Assembly: GCF_010868145.1 (NCBI RefSeq)
Contig: NZ_JAAGUY010000021.1
Span: forward strand, 1 to 64,000
Length of the DNA stretch: 64,000 nt
Direction: 5' to 3'
From: Nocardia cyriacigeorgica
Lineage (GTDB): Bacteria; Actinomycetota; Actinomycetes; Mycobacteriales; Mycobacteriaceae
A model generated the notes under the pieces. That model worked only from the letters and a program-made list of their open reading frames with translations, made no database searches and was not told the origin of the DNA. The position numbers and the translations under genes were made by a program. Positions 25,300 through 33,408 of this stretch are shown piece by piece (the stretch's first letter is position 1; every line of letters begins with the position of its first letter).

Positions 25300-25893
25300 T
25301 TACGTACCGAACCCGCTCACCACACCCACGATGTAGAGGATCCAGTACAGGATGCCGATGGTCAGGCCGACCGCGCCGACCGAGATACCGGCGATCGCCA
25401 GGCCGCGGCCCTCCTGCCTGGACTGCTTGATCTGATTGAGGGCGACGAGACCGAGGATCAATCCGACCAGGGGCACGATCAGCAGACCACAGCACAACAG
25501 CCCGATGCACGAGGTGATGAGCGACCCGATCGCCATGCCGTTGGTGCCAACCGGCGGCATGCCATAAGGCTGATACCCGGCCTGATACGGATACCCGTAC
25601 CCCTGCTGCTGCGGATACCCCTGCTGCGGATAAGCCTGCTGTGCGTACGGATCAGCCGCCGGCTGCTGGTACGCCGGATATTGCGGCTGCGATCCCGCCG
25701 GATACTGCGGCTGCGCGGGCGCACCCGGCTGCGACGGATACTGCGGTGCCGCCGGGTACTGCTGCCCCGACGGATACCCGGGCTGTTCTGCTGCGGGGTG
25801 CTGCGGGACCGAACCGGCGCCACCTGATTCCGACGACACGCCCTGGCCGCCGTACTGCTTCCACCATTCGTCGGAATCGCCCGGATTGGTCAT
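25300..25893 (-). CDS. DUF4190 membrane protein with Pro/Gln/Tyr-rich tail
   Basis: A 197-residue protein. Residues 1-115 are a disordered tail (MTNPGDSDEWWKQYGGQGVS, then PQYPSQPGAPAQPQYPAG). Two membrane helices follow, with the DUF4190 pattern: AIGSLITSCIGLLCCGLLIV ... GLILGLVALNQIK, SRQEGRGLAIAGI and GLTIGILYWILYIVGVV. The family has no defined function. The ATG at 25893 gives a typical N-terminus. It diverges from the yhhQ-like gene, and the two 5' regions are only about 30 bases apart. Confidence 0.87.
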   Translation of the reverse strand: MTNPGDSDEWWKQYGGQGVSSESGGAGSVPQHPAAEQPGYPSGQQYPAAPQYPSQPGAPAQPQYPAGSQPQYPAYQQPAADPYAQQAYPQQGYPQQQGYGYPYQAGYQPYGMPPVGTNGMAIGSLITSCIGLLCCGLLIVPLVGLILGLVALNQIKQSRQEGRGLAIAGISVGAVGLTIGILYWILYIVGVVSGFGT

Positions 25894-25921
25894 GGATACA
25901 CCATATGGCAAACCTGGTTGG

Positions 25922-26704
25922 ATGAGGCGGGTGAGTGATTCGACCAAACCCGCAGAGCACGGGGAGTCTGGACGCCCCGCGTCGGACCATGCGGCATACG
26001 CCCAGGTCGCGCGGGGCTACTACACCCCCATCGTTGCGCTGTTCACCGCCACGCTGATCATTTCCAACGTCTGCGCGACCAAGGGCGTGCAGTTCTTCAC
26101 CGACCATTCGGTGACGCTCGGGCCGCTGGAGGTGCTGCCCATCACCACCGACGGCGCGTTCTTCCTCTTCCCGCTGGCCTACATCCTCGGCGACGTGCTG
26201 AGTGAGGTCTACGGCTTCCGCGCCACCCGTCGCGCCATCTACTACGGATTCGGTGCGCTGCTGCTGATGGTTGTGTGTTTCGCCATCGCGATCCAGCTGC
26301 CGCCCGCGGTGTTCTACGAGAACCAGGAAGCCTTCCGCACCGTCCTCGGCACCACGCCGCAGCTGGTGGCGGCCGGGCTCGCCGGTTACTTCGTCGGCCA
26401 GCTGCTGAATTCGGCGACACTGGTGCTGATCAAGGAGCGGACCCGGGAAAAGCATCTATGGGCTCGGCTGATCGGCTCCACCGTGGTCGGCGAACTCGCC
26501 GACACCCTCATATTCTGCTCGATCGCCGCCACCGCCATCGGTATCGACAGCTGGGCGCAGTTCGCCAACTACGTGATCATCGGCTTCCTGTGGAAAACGC
26601 TGGTCGAGATCCTGGTCATGCCGATCACCTATCGGGTGATCGCACTGCTCAAGAAGCACGAACCGAGCTACGCGCCAAAGGACTTCGACCCGCTGCACTC
26701 GTGA
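25922..26704 (+). CDS. yhhQ: Queuosine precursor transporter (YhhQ type)
   Basis: A 260-residue ECF-like vitamin transporter-fold protein with about six helices: YYTPIVALFTATLIISNVCA, the loop KGVQFF, FFLFPLAYILGDVLSEVYGF (the family-defining GDxxxEVYG), RTVLGTTPQLVAAGLAGYFV, and LIGSTVVGELADTLIFCSIA. YhhQ imports queuine, preQ0 or preQ1 for queuosine salvage. With gluQ and tgt nearby and no queuosine synthesis genes in the window, a salvage role is inferred. The start is uncertain: ATG 25922 or GTG 25931. Confidence 0.9.
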   Translation: MRRVSDSTKPAEHGESGRPASDHAAYAQVARGYYTPIVALFTATLIISNVCATKGVQFFTDHSVTLGPLEVLPITTDGAFFLFPLAYILGDVLSEVYGFRATRRAIYYGFGALLLMVVCFAIAIQLPPAVFYENQEAFRTVLGTTPQLVAAGLAGYFVGQLLNSATLVLIKERTREKHLWARLIGSTVVGELADTLIFCSIAATAIGIDSWAQFANYVIIGFLWKTLVEILVMPITYRVIALLKKHEPSYAPKDFDPLHS

Positions 26705-27046
26705 AGAACGGGCCGCGCGGCTCGTCGCTGTTGGCGTCCGGCCCGACAGTCGATGTGTCCGCCCACGGCCAAGTTCGCGCCCGTCGCCCGGGCAGCGACA
26801 TCGAGGTGTCCATCGACTTCCGACCCTCGACGGCCTGGTGAGCTTTCGAAGTTCCGCTCGATCGTGGCGCATGCAGAAACTTCTTGAGGATGATGGAACC
26901 GATCGTGCTCCAATATCGTCCAACCATAGTGACGGCCTGATAAAGGCATCACGGTGCGTCACAGTTAGATTCAGATATAGGTCGTGCCATCGGACGCGCT
27001 CTTCAATGGGTTCGCGGACGCGACCCGAGAGTTTGGGGGTATACGT
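26705..27046. other. Intergenic region without a recognisable gene
   Basis: About 340 bases between the transporter and a small secreted protein. Frames in it have no signal peptide, ribosome site or known motif. The 27040 end carries the promoter and a strong GGGGG ribosome site for the next gene. Confidence 0.4.
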
Positions 27047-27505
27047 ATGAGTGCTCGGTCATCCGTCGCTATCGCTACAGTCGGGTTCGTATCGGTGACA
27101 TTGTTTGCCGCGCTGCCAGCATCAGCGGCCGCTGAGCCCGCAGTGCATACGAAGGACGAGCCAACGGTTTGTACCGCGACGCCGAATAACCCACACAGGT
27201 CAGGTGGAGCGGGCGACGGGCGCGTTATCTTCAAGACGAGGGTGATCTGCAACAAGACGGCTACGGTCAAGATCCAAGGTGTGCTGCTCTATGCGCCGAC
27301 GGCCGATGGCAAGCCGACTCCTGTTACCAGCTCGGAGGAGACCAGGACGATCCAAGCGAACAAGGCAGCGACGTTCTACACGCCTGATCGCAACGATCGA
27401 CAAGTGAAGGAAAGCGGCTACTACCAGGGACTTTCCGTGGGGCAGATCATCAATCCGCAGGGCACGATCGGAAAGAACGTTACGACACTGGTCCGTATTG
27501 GCTGA
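27047..27505 (+). CDS. Secreted protein of unknown function
   Basis: A 152-residue protein with a signal peptide (MSARSSVAIATVGFVSVTLF, cleaved near SAAAEP). The mature part has two cysteines (PTVCTATPN and RVICNKTATV) about 30 residues apart that could pair, and a beta-rich composition. GGGGG lies before the ATG. I do not recognise the family. It is followed 21 bases later by another small gene and the two are probably co-transcribed. Confidence 0.7.
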   Translation: MSARSSVAIATVGFVSVTLFAALPASAAAEPAVHTKDEPTVCTATPNNPHRSGGAGDGRVIFKTRVICNKTATVKIQGVLLYAPTADGKPTPVTSSEETRTIQANKAATFYTPDRNDRQVKESGYYQGLSVGQIINPQGTIGKNVTTLVRIG

Positions 27506-27526
27506 TCGTATCGACGGCAGGGAGTC

Positions 27527-27790
27527 ATGAAAGTTGAAGTAGTCGATCCGCGTGACGGTCGCTGGGAGGTAGACGATCCTACCTTTCGCGTCTACCTCTG
27601 GGATACCGACGCGCGATGCTCATACGAGTATGAGATCACCGGCGCGGAAGTAGAGACCGTGATCGAGTGGGTTGGCAAAACGATCACGCCGGGCTGGCGC
27701 TACACGATCTACGTGGTCATCGATGTTGATGAACGTGGCGGAGTCGGTTTGGTTCGTATCGGTGGGTTATCCGGAGATCCGTTCGCCTGA
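27527..27790 (+). CDS. Small hypothetical protein
   Basis: An 87-residue acidic protein (MKVEVVDPRDGRWEVDDPTF ... RYTIYVVIDVDERGGVGLVR) with GGGAG upstream of its ATG. Alternating hydrophobic residues suggest a small beta-rich fold. It lies behind the secreted protein and before a strong terminator, so it could be a cytoplasmic partner of that protein. No family recognised. Confidence 0.65.
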   Translation: MKVEVVDPRDGRWEVDDPTFRVYLWDTDARCSYEYEITGAEVETVIEWVGKTITPGWRYTIYVVIDVDERGGVGLVRIGGLSGDPFA

Positions 27791-27799
27791 TGATCTAAC

Positions 27800-27837
27800 G
27801 ATTCGACCCCGCTCGGCGAGCCGGGCGGGGTCGAATC
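27800..27837. terminator. Strong bidirectional terminator
   Basis: An 18-bp stem (27800-27817 with 27820-27837) containing one G-T wobble and a very short loop; arms begin GATTCGACCCCGC and end GCGGGGTCGAATC. It separates the small-protein operon from the convergent MMPL gene. Confidence 0.8.
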
Positions 27838-27859
27838 TGTCGGGCGGAGGCCTTGTCTG

Positions 27860-30262
27860 TCAGACCCTGGCTTCCACCGGCTTCTTCGCGGCCTCGGCCT
27901 CGCGCTGCTGAAGTTCGCGCAGCTTGGTGCCTTCCACGTCGATATCCGGCACGATCTTGTCCAGCCAGGCAGGCAGCCACCAGGCCCACTTGCCCATCAG
28001 CACCAGCAGCGATGGGATCAGCACCATGCGGACGAGGAACGCGTCGAAGAACACGCCCGCCGCCATCGCGAAGCCCATGGACTTCGAGGTGACATCCGAG
28101 GACAGCATGAACCCGGCGAACACCGAGATCATGATGATCGCGGCCGAGGTCACGACGCGGGCGCCGTGGTGGTAGCCGTCGATCATCGCGTCCTTCGGCG
28201 ACTTGCCGTGCACGAATTCCTCACGCATGCGGGTCACCAGGAACACCTGGTAGTCCATGGCGAGACCGAACACGATGCCGATCAACATGATGGGCAGGAA
28301 GCTGATGATCGGGTGGGTGTCCTCGATGAGACCGAGCGCGCCCTCCTGGAAGAACAGCACGGTGACACCGAAGGTGGCCGCCATCGACAACAGGAAGCCG
28401 AGTGCTGCGGTCAGTGGCACCAGGATGGACCGGAACACCAGCACCAGCAGCAGGAAGGCCGCTCCTGCCACGATCGCCAGGTAGGGCACGATGCTGGCGA
28501 GCAGCACGTGGTTGACGTCGGCGTAGATCGCGGTCTGGCCGGTGATGCCGTATTCCATGCCGTACTTCGAGGTGAATTCGCCCTCGGCATCACGGACATC
28601 GGCGACCAGATCCTGGGTGGCCTCACTGTTCGGGCCGGACTTGGGCACCGCCATGAACAGCGCCGCCTGCCCGTCCTCACTCGGCTGGGCCGTGGTCAGG
28701 TAGTCCATGTCCTCGTAACCGGACAACCGGTCGCGCAGCTCGGTCAGTGCGGCATCGCGCTGATCCTGCGGCACCTCGGACATATCAACGGCCACCACGA
28801 GCATGCCGTTCTTGCCCTCGCCGAAGCCCTCGGTCTGCAACTCGTAGGCCTTGCGGACCGACGAATCCTTGGGCGCGCTGTCACCACCGGGCAGGCCGAG
28901 GTTCAGGTTCAGCGCCGGTGCGGCGAGCGCACCGAGCACTACGACGCACAGGATCAGCGTGGCGGCGGGAGCCTTGGCGATGAGCCGGGCGAACCGCATG
29001 CCGTTGGTGACCGAGTTGTCGTCCTCCGGATCGTGCTTGGCGACGAACGGAACCTTCGGCTTGAACAGGAACCGGCCGAACGCGCCCATCAGTGCGGGCA
29101 GCAGGGTGATGGCGGTGACGACGGCGAACGCCGCGGCGATCGCACCACCGATACCCATGGCGGTCAGGAAGCTGACGCCGACGATGCTCAGGCCGAGCAG
29201 CGCGATGAGCACGGTCAGACCGGCGAACACGACTGCCGAACCCGCGGTGCCGACCGCGACACCGGCGGCCTCCTCGGGCGAATCCTGCACGACGAGTTCG
29301 TGCTTGTACCGGGACACGATGAACAGCGCGTAGTCGATCGACAGCGCCAGACCGATCATGGAGGCCAGGATCGGGGTGAAGGTCGGGACCGCGGTCAGCG
29401 AGGTACCCATCAGGATCACCAGGCCTGCGGCGCCGACACCGACGATGCCGGTGATGATCGGCACGAAGGCGGCGATCAGCGCGCCGAAGGCGATGATCAT
29501 GACGATCAGCGCGACGCCGATACCGATCATCTCGGCCGAACCCTGTTCGGGCTGTTCCTGGGCCAGCACGCCGGTCATCTCGGCGGTCAGGCCGGCTTCG
29601 CGGGCCTGACCGGCCACGGCCTCGGCGGCCTCACGATGCTCGGGCTTGATGTCGGAGAACTCCGCGATCGTGAACGGCACGTCGATGACCGCGACGGTGC
29701 CCGGGTTCTGCTCGTTCAGCACATTCAGCGGCGCACCGGAGCACATACCTTTGAAATCGGGTGCGCCCGGATCGTCGAGGCAGTTGGGCGACGGGATCGG
29801 CGGTGTCTGGCCGGGCTCCAGCGCGGCCATGGCCTCGGCCTGCGCCTTGGCGGCCTCCGTGCTCGCAGGCATCATCTGGGTGGCGGTGACCGGGTTGACG
29901 ATCGGCCGGGTGTGATCGACGATCTCCTGCTCACCCAGCTTCGGCGCGTTGAACTTCGCGACCATCGCGTCGAGGGCGGCCATATTGTTCGGATCGGAGA
30001 GCTTGCCGTCCTTGGCGGCGACCACGTAGGTGGCCATGATCGCGTCGATGCTGAAGCCCGACGCGTATTCGGGCATGTGCTCTTCGAGGATCTGGGTGGC
30101 GCGCTCGGATGGCAGGCCGGGCATGTCGAACTTGTCCTGGAATGGTTTGGCCAGGCTCGCCGCGACCCCGCCGAGCAGCACCAAAAGGAGCAGCCAGACG
30201 GGCAGCACTATCCATTTCCGGCGGAAAGCGAGCTTTCCCCATCGGTATAGATAAACGGACAC
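27860..30262 (-). CDS. MMPL-family RND transporter
   Basis: An 800-residue RND-type exporter with two six-helix halves, each preceded by an extracellular loop. The proton-relay regions are LALSIDYALFIVSRYKHE (first half) and FGLAMDYQVFLVTRMREE (second half), both with the Asp-Tyr pair typical of MmpL. The C-terminus is short and lacks a large cytoplasmic domain. Family members export lipids, siderophores or drugs. The GTG start has AGGAGAG six bases upstream. It is divergent from a TetR gene with palindromic sites between, so local repression is likely. Confidence 0.93.
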   Translation of the reverse strand: MSVYLYRWGKLAFRRKWIVLPVWLLLLVLLGGVAASLAKPFQDKFDMPGLPSERATQILEEHMPEYASGFSIDAIMATYVVAAKDGKLSDPNNMAALDAMVAKFNAPKLGEQEIVDHTRPIVNPVTATQMMPASTEAAKAQAEAMAALEPGQTPPIPSPNCLDDPGAPDFKGMCSGAPLNVLNEQNPGTVAVIDVPFTIAEFSDIKPEHREAAEAVAGQAREAGLTAEMTGVLAQEQPEQGSAEMIGIGVALIVMIIAFGALIAAFVPIITGIVGVGAAGLVILMGTSLTAVPTFTPILASMIGLALSIDYALFIVSRYKHELVVQDSPEEAAGVAVGTAGSAVVFAGLTVLIALLGLSIVGVSFLTAMGIGGAIAAAFAVVTAITLLPALMGAFGRFLFKPKVPFVAKHDPEDDNSVTNGMRFARLIAKAPAATLILCVVVLGALAAPALNLNLGLPGGDSAPKDSSVRKAYELQTEGFGEGKNGMLVVAVDMSEVPQDQRDAALTELRDRLSGYEDMDYLTTAQPSEDGQAALFMAVPKSGPNSEATQDLVADVRDAEGEFTSKYGMEYGITGQTAIYADVNHVLLASIVPYLAIVAGAAFLLLVLVFRSILVPLTAALGFLLSMAATFGVTVLFFQEGALGLIEDTHPIISFLPIMLIGIVFGLAMDYQVFLVTRMREEFVHGKSPKDAMIDGYHHGARVVTSAAIIMISVFAGFMLSSDVTSKSMGFAMAAGVFFDAFLVRMVLIPSLLVLMGKWAWWLPAWLDKIVPDIDVEGTKLRELQQREAEAAKKPVEARV

Positions 30263-30378
30263 GGGGGTCTCTCCTAGCTATCGCTTGGCTTGCTATGGGT
30301 CGGTTCAATTGCTGGAGCGTGTAGACAGCACCTCTGCCGCGGGTGCTTGCCGTCCCCGCCTCCAATTGACGCGCTCTG

Positions 30379-30408
30379 CCTACCGTGCGGTAGGTAGACT
30401 ACCGTAGG
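30379..30408. promoter_or_regulatory. Predicted TetR operator between MMPL and tetR
   Basis: A 16-bp palindrome CCTACCG-TG-CGGTAGG (30379-30394) is followed by a further half-site pair CTACCGTAGG (30399-30408). It is 117 bases upstream of the MMPL start and 71 bases upstream of the TetR start. This is the classic layout of a self-repressing TetR divergon. Confidence 0.75.
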
Positions 30409-30481
30409 AAGTAACCGGAGGCGCAACCTCAATATCTCGGGCACCCGGAGCCGGGCACGAAAGTGATGAGAGGATCATCCC

Positions 30482-31075
30482 ATGACCATCCGTGACTCAT
30501 CGGACACTGTTGTCGCAGGTGGAGGCACTAAACAAGCCATCCGAGACGCCGCGGTCACGCTCTTCACGAACAAGGGGTTCGAGCAGACGAGCCTGCGCGA
30601 AGTCGCGGATGCGGTGGGAATCACAAAGGCGTCTCTCTACTATCACTACGCGTCCAAGCTCGATCTGCTGCTCGCGATCATCGATCCGGTGATCGACCAC
30701 ATGCGCTCGGTGGTCGAGGACATCGACGCCGTTCCGCACAACCCAGAAGGCATCCGGGCGGTCCTGCGCACCTACGTCCGTGGCATGGTCCGCCACCGCG
30801 ACGCCGGCGCGATGTGCATGCGCGACACCATCGCCATCGTCAACGCCATGGCCGACCGCTATCCCGACGTGGCCGACAGCACCAGGGAGCTGCGCCGCTG
30901 GCTCGCAGGCCCGAACCCGACCGACGAGGCCATGCTGCGGGCCAGCGCCGCGCTGGAAATCCTCGGTGTGGCGCTGCTGTCCACCGAAATCGTGCCCGGC
31001 GCGTCGGATTCGCTGGTGGAATCGACACTGCTCGACGCCGCCACATGTGTGCTGACTGCCTGCGGGACCGCGTAG
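30482..31075 (+). CDS. TetR-family regulator of the MMPL divergon
   Basis: A 197-residue TetR protein. The DNA-binding domain is at residues 18-65 (AIRDAAVTLFTNKGFEQTSL, VADAVGITKASLYYHYASK). The C-terminal ligand domain has the TetR_C_33-like helical pattern. GAGAGGA lies before the ATG. It is divergent from the MMPL transporter and probably represses it by binding the palindromes at 30379-30408. Confidence 0.92.
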   Translation: MTIRDSSDTVVAGGGTKQAIRDAAVTLFTNKGFEQTSLREVADAVGITKASLYYHYASKLDLLLAIIDPVIDHMRSVVEDIDAVPHNPEGIRAVLRTYVRGMVRHRDAGAMCMRDTIAIVNAMADRYPDVADSTRELRRWLAGPNPTDEAMLRASAALEILGVALLSTEIVPGASDSLVESTLLDAATCVLTACGTA

Positions 31076-31114
31076 ATTCGACCGCGTCAGTCGCCAACGT
31101 CAGGAGCCGGACAG

Positions 31115-31612
31115 TTGCACATCACCGCGAAGGTCGATCACGCGGTGCGAACGTTGCTCGAGATCGCCGACGCGGCCGGGACCGGTGCGGCGGTGAAAGC
31201 GGAAACCATCGCATCGGCGCAGCGGATCGCCCCGAAAGTGCTCGAAGGCGTGCTCGCCGAGCTGCGCCGGGCCGGCCTGGTGACGAGCAGACGCGGACCC
31301 GACGGCGGCTATCGGCTGGCCCGGCCCGCCGCGGCCATCTCCATCGCCGACGTCATCCGCGGGATCGAGGGCCCGCTGGCATCGGTGCGCGGTGAACGCC
31401 CCGAGGATGTGCGCTATCCGGGCACGGCCGAACCCTTGCGGCGGGTGTGGATCGCGCTGCGCGTCAATATCCGTGCGGTGCTCGAGGACGTCTCGATCGC
31501 GGATATCGCGGAGAACCGGCTGCCGGGGTTAATCGACGCGCTGACCGCCGATCCGGGCGCGTGGGCTCGCCGTGAGCCCCGCGACGATCAAGAGCTACTC
31601 GGGCGTAACTGA
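31115..31612 (+). CDS. Rrf2-family regulator lacking cysteines
   Basis: A 165-residue Rrf2 protein with winged-helix signature HITAKVDHAVRTLLEIADAA, then QRIAPKVLEGVLAELRRAGL and RRGPDGGYRLARP. The three cysteines that bind an iron-sulfur cluster in IscR, NsrR and RsrR are absent; the protein contains no Cys at all. It must respond to something else or bind DNA constitutively. The TTG start is supported by AGGAG eight bases upstream. Confidence 0.87.
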   Translation: MHITAKVDHAVRTLLEIADAAGTGAAVKAETIASAQRIAPKVLEGVLAELRRAGLVTSRRGPDGGYRLARPAAAISIADVIRGIEGPLASVRGERPEDVRYPGTAEPLRRVWIALRVNIRAVLEDVSIADIAENRLPGLIDALTADPGAWARREPRDDQELLGRN

Positions 31613-31674
31613 CCGGCGTCCAGGGGCAAATGTCCTCGTCACGCCTGCCGAATTGCCGGTAGCCTCCATTCATC

Positions 31675-33408
31675 ATGTTGATCTCACTGCTTCGCACGTA
31701 TTTGGCTCCTTATCGAGCGCAGCTCGCGGGAGTCGTCGCGTTGCAGCTGATCTCGGTCATCGCAATGCTCTACCTGCCCAGCCTGAACGCCGACATCATC
31801 GATGACGGCGTCACCAAGGGCGATATCGGCTTCATCTGGCGCACCGGACTGGTGATGCTCGTGGTGACCGGCGTGCAGATCGTCGCCTCGGCCGCCTCGG
31901 TATATCTGGCCGCGCAGGCCGCCATGGGCGGCGGCCGTGATCTGCGAGGTGCGCTGCTGCATCGGGTCGGCACGTTCTCCGCCCGCGAGGTCGGCACCTT
32001 CGGTGCACCCTCGCTGATCACCCGCAACACCAATGACGTCCAGCAGGTGCAGCTGCTGATCGTGATGGCTGCGACGATCCTCGTCATGGCCCCGATCATG
32101 TGTATCGGCGGCATCATCATGGCGCTGCGCGAGGACTTGAAACTGTCCTGGGTGCTGCTGATCGCGGTGCCCGCGCTCGGCCTGAGCATGGCGCTCATCA
32201 TCGCCAGGATGGTGCCAGGCTTCCGCGCCATGCAGGCCAGGATCGACGAGGTCAACCGAGTGCTGCGCGAGCAGATCACCGGTATCCGGGTGGTGCGCGC
32301 GTTCGTCCGGGAACGGCAGGAGACCTGGCGGTTCGGGGTGGCCAACAACGAGCTCACCGAGACCTCGCTGCGGGTCGGCCGACTGATGGCCTTGATGTTC
32401 CCGACGGTCATGCTGATCAGCAATCTCACCGCGGTCGCCGTCATCTGGTTCGGCGGGCACCTGGTCGATTCGGGCGATATGCAGATCGGCTCGCTGACCG
32501 CGCTGCTCGCCTACATCATGCAGATCCTGATGGCCGTCATGATGGCCTCGTTCTTGGCCATGATGGCCCCGCGCGCCGCCGTCTCCGCCGACCGCATCGG
32601 CGAAGTGTTGGAGACCAGCTCCTCGGTGCACCCGCCGGCGCAGCCGCAGCCCTTCCGTGGCGACCCGGCCGAAGTCGACGTCCAGTTCGCCGAATTCAGC
32701 TACCCGGGTGCGGAGAAGTCCGTGCTGCATGCGATCCGGTTCCGGGTCGAACCCGGCCAGACCACCGCGATCGTCGGCTCCACCGGCTCCGGTAAGACCA
32801 CATTGATCAACCTGATCCCGCGACTGATCGACGTCACCGACGGCGCGGTCTACGTCGGCGGCACCGATGTGCGCCACCTCGATCTCGCGCAACTGCGCGG
32901 GCAGATCGGGCTGGTGCCGCAAAAGGCGTACCTGTTCTCCGGCACCATCGCCAGCAACCTGCGCTACGGCAACCCCGACGCTTCCGACGAGGAATTGTGG
33001 CGCTGCCTGGAGATAGCTCAGGCCGCCGACTTCGTCCGGGAGATGCCCGAGGGCCTGGAAACCCCGGTCGCCCAGGGCGGAACGACGGTGTCCGGCGGTC
33101 AACGTCAGCGGTTGGCCATCGCACGCGCCTTGGTGCGCAGGCCGAGGATTTATTTGTTCGACGATTCGTTCTCCGCGCTCGATGTCGCCACCGACGCCCG
33201 GCTGCGCGAGGCACTGCGCCCGGAAACCCGCGAGGCCTCGGTGATCATCGTGGCCCAGCGCATCGCCACCATCCGCGACGCCGACCAGATCGTGGTTCTC
33301 GAAGACGGCGCCATGGCGGGTATCGGTACGCATGAGCAGCTGCTGCGCGACTGCCCGGAATACCAGGAGATCGTCGAATCGCAGCTGAGTGTGGAGGAGG
33401 CCCGATGA
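31675..33408 (+). CDS. Heterodimeric ABC exporter, half with degenerate catalytic site
   Basis: A 577-residue ABC half-transporter with six helices then a nucleotide-binding domain. Walker A is GSTGSGKTT, the signature is VSGGQRQRLAIARA, and Walker B reads IYLFDDSFSALD: the catalytic Glu is Asp. This is the non-catalytic half of type IV heterodimeric exporters. Its stop overlaps the ATG of the partner gene (ATGA), so the two are translated together. It resembles mycobacterial Rv1272c/Rv1273c-type pairs. The substrate is unknown; lipids or drugs are usual. Confidence 0.9.
   Translation: MLISLLRTYLAPYRAQLAGVVALQLISVIAMLYLPSLNADIIDDGVTKGDIGFIWRTGLVMLVVTGVQIVASAASVYLAAQAAMGGGRDLRGALLHRVGTFSAREVGTFGAPSLITRNTNDVQQVQLLIVMAATILVMAPIMCIGGIIMALREDLKLSWVLLIAVPALGLSMALIIARMVPGFRAMQARIDEVNRVLREQITGIRVVRAFVRERQETWRFGVANNELTETSLRVGRLMALMFPTVMLISNLTAVAVIWFGGHLVDSGDMQIGSLTALLAYIMQILMAVMMASFLAMMAPRAAVSADRIGEVLETSSSVHPPAQPQPFRGDPAEVDVQFAEFSYPGAEKSVLHAIRFRVEPGQTTAIVGSTGSGKTTLINLIPRLIDVTDGAVYVGGTDVRHLDLAQLRGQIGLVPQKAYLFSGTIASNLRYGNPDASDEELWRCLEIAQAADFVREMPEGLETPVAQGGTTVSGGQRQRLAIARALVRRPRIYLFDDSFSALDVATDARLREALRPETREASVIIVAQRIATIRDADQIVVLEDGAMAGIGTHEQLLRDCPEYQEIVESQLSVEEAR

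Noticed and set aside
28166..30250. A 694-residue open frame on the plus strand, rich in Gly, Asp and His
   Set aside because: Antisense to the MMPL transporter; composition is that of a shadow, and no ribosome site or domain is present.
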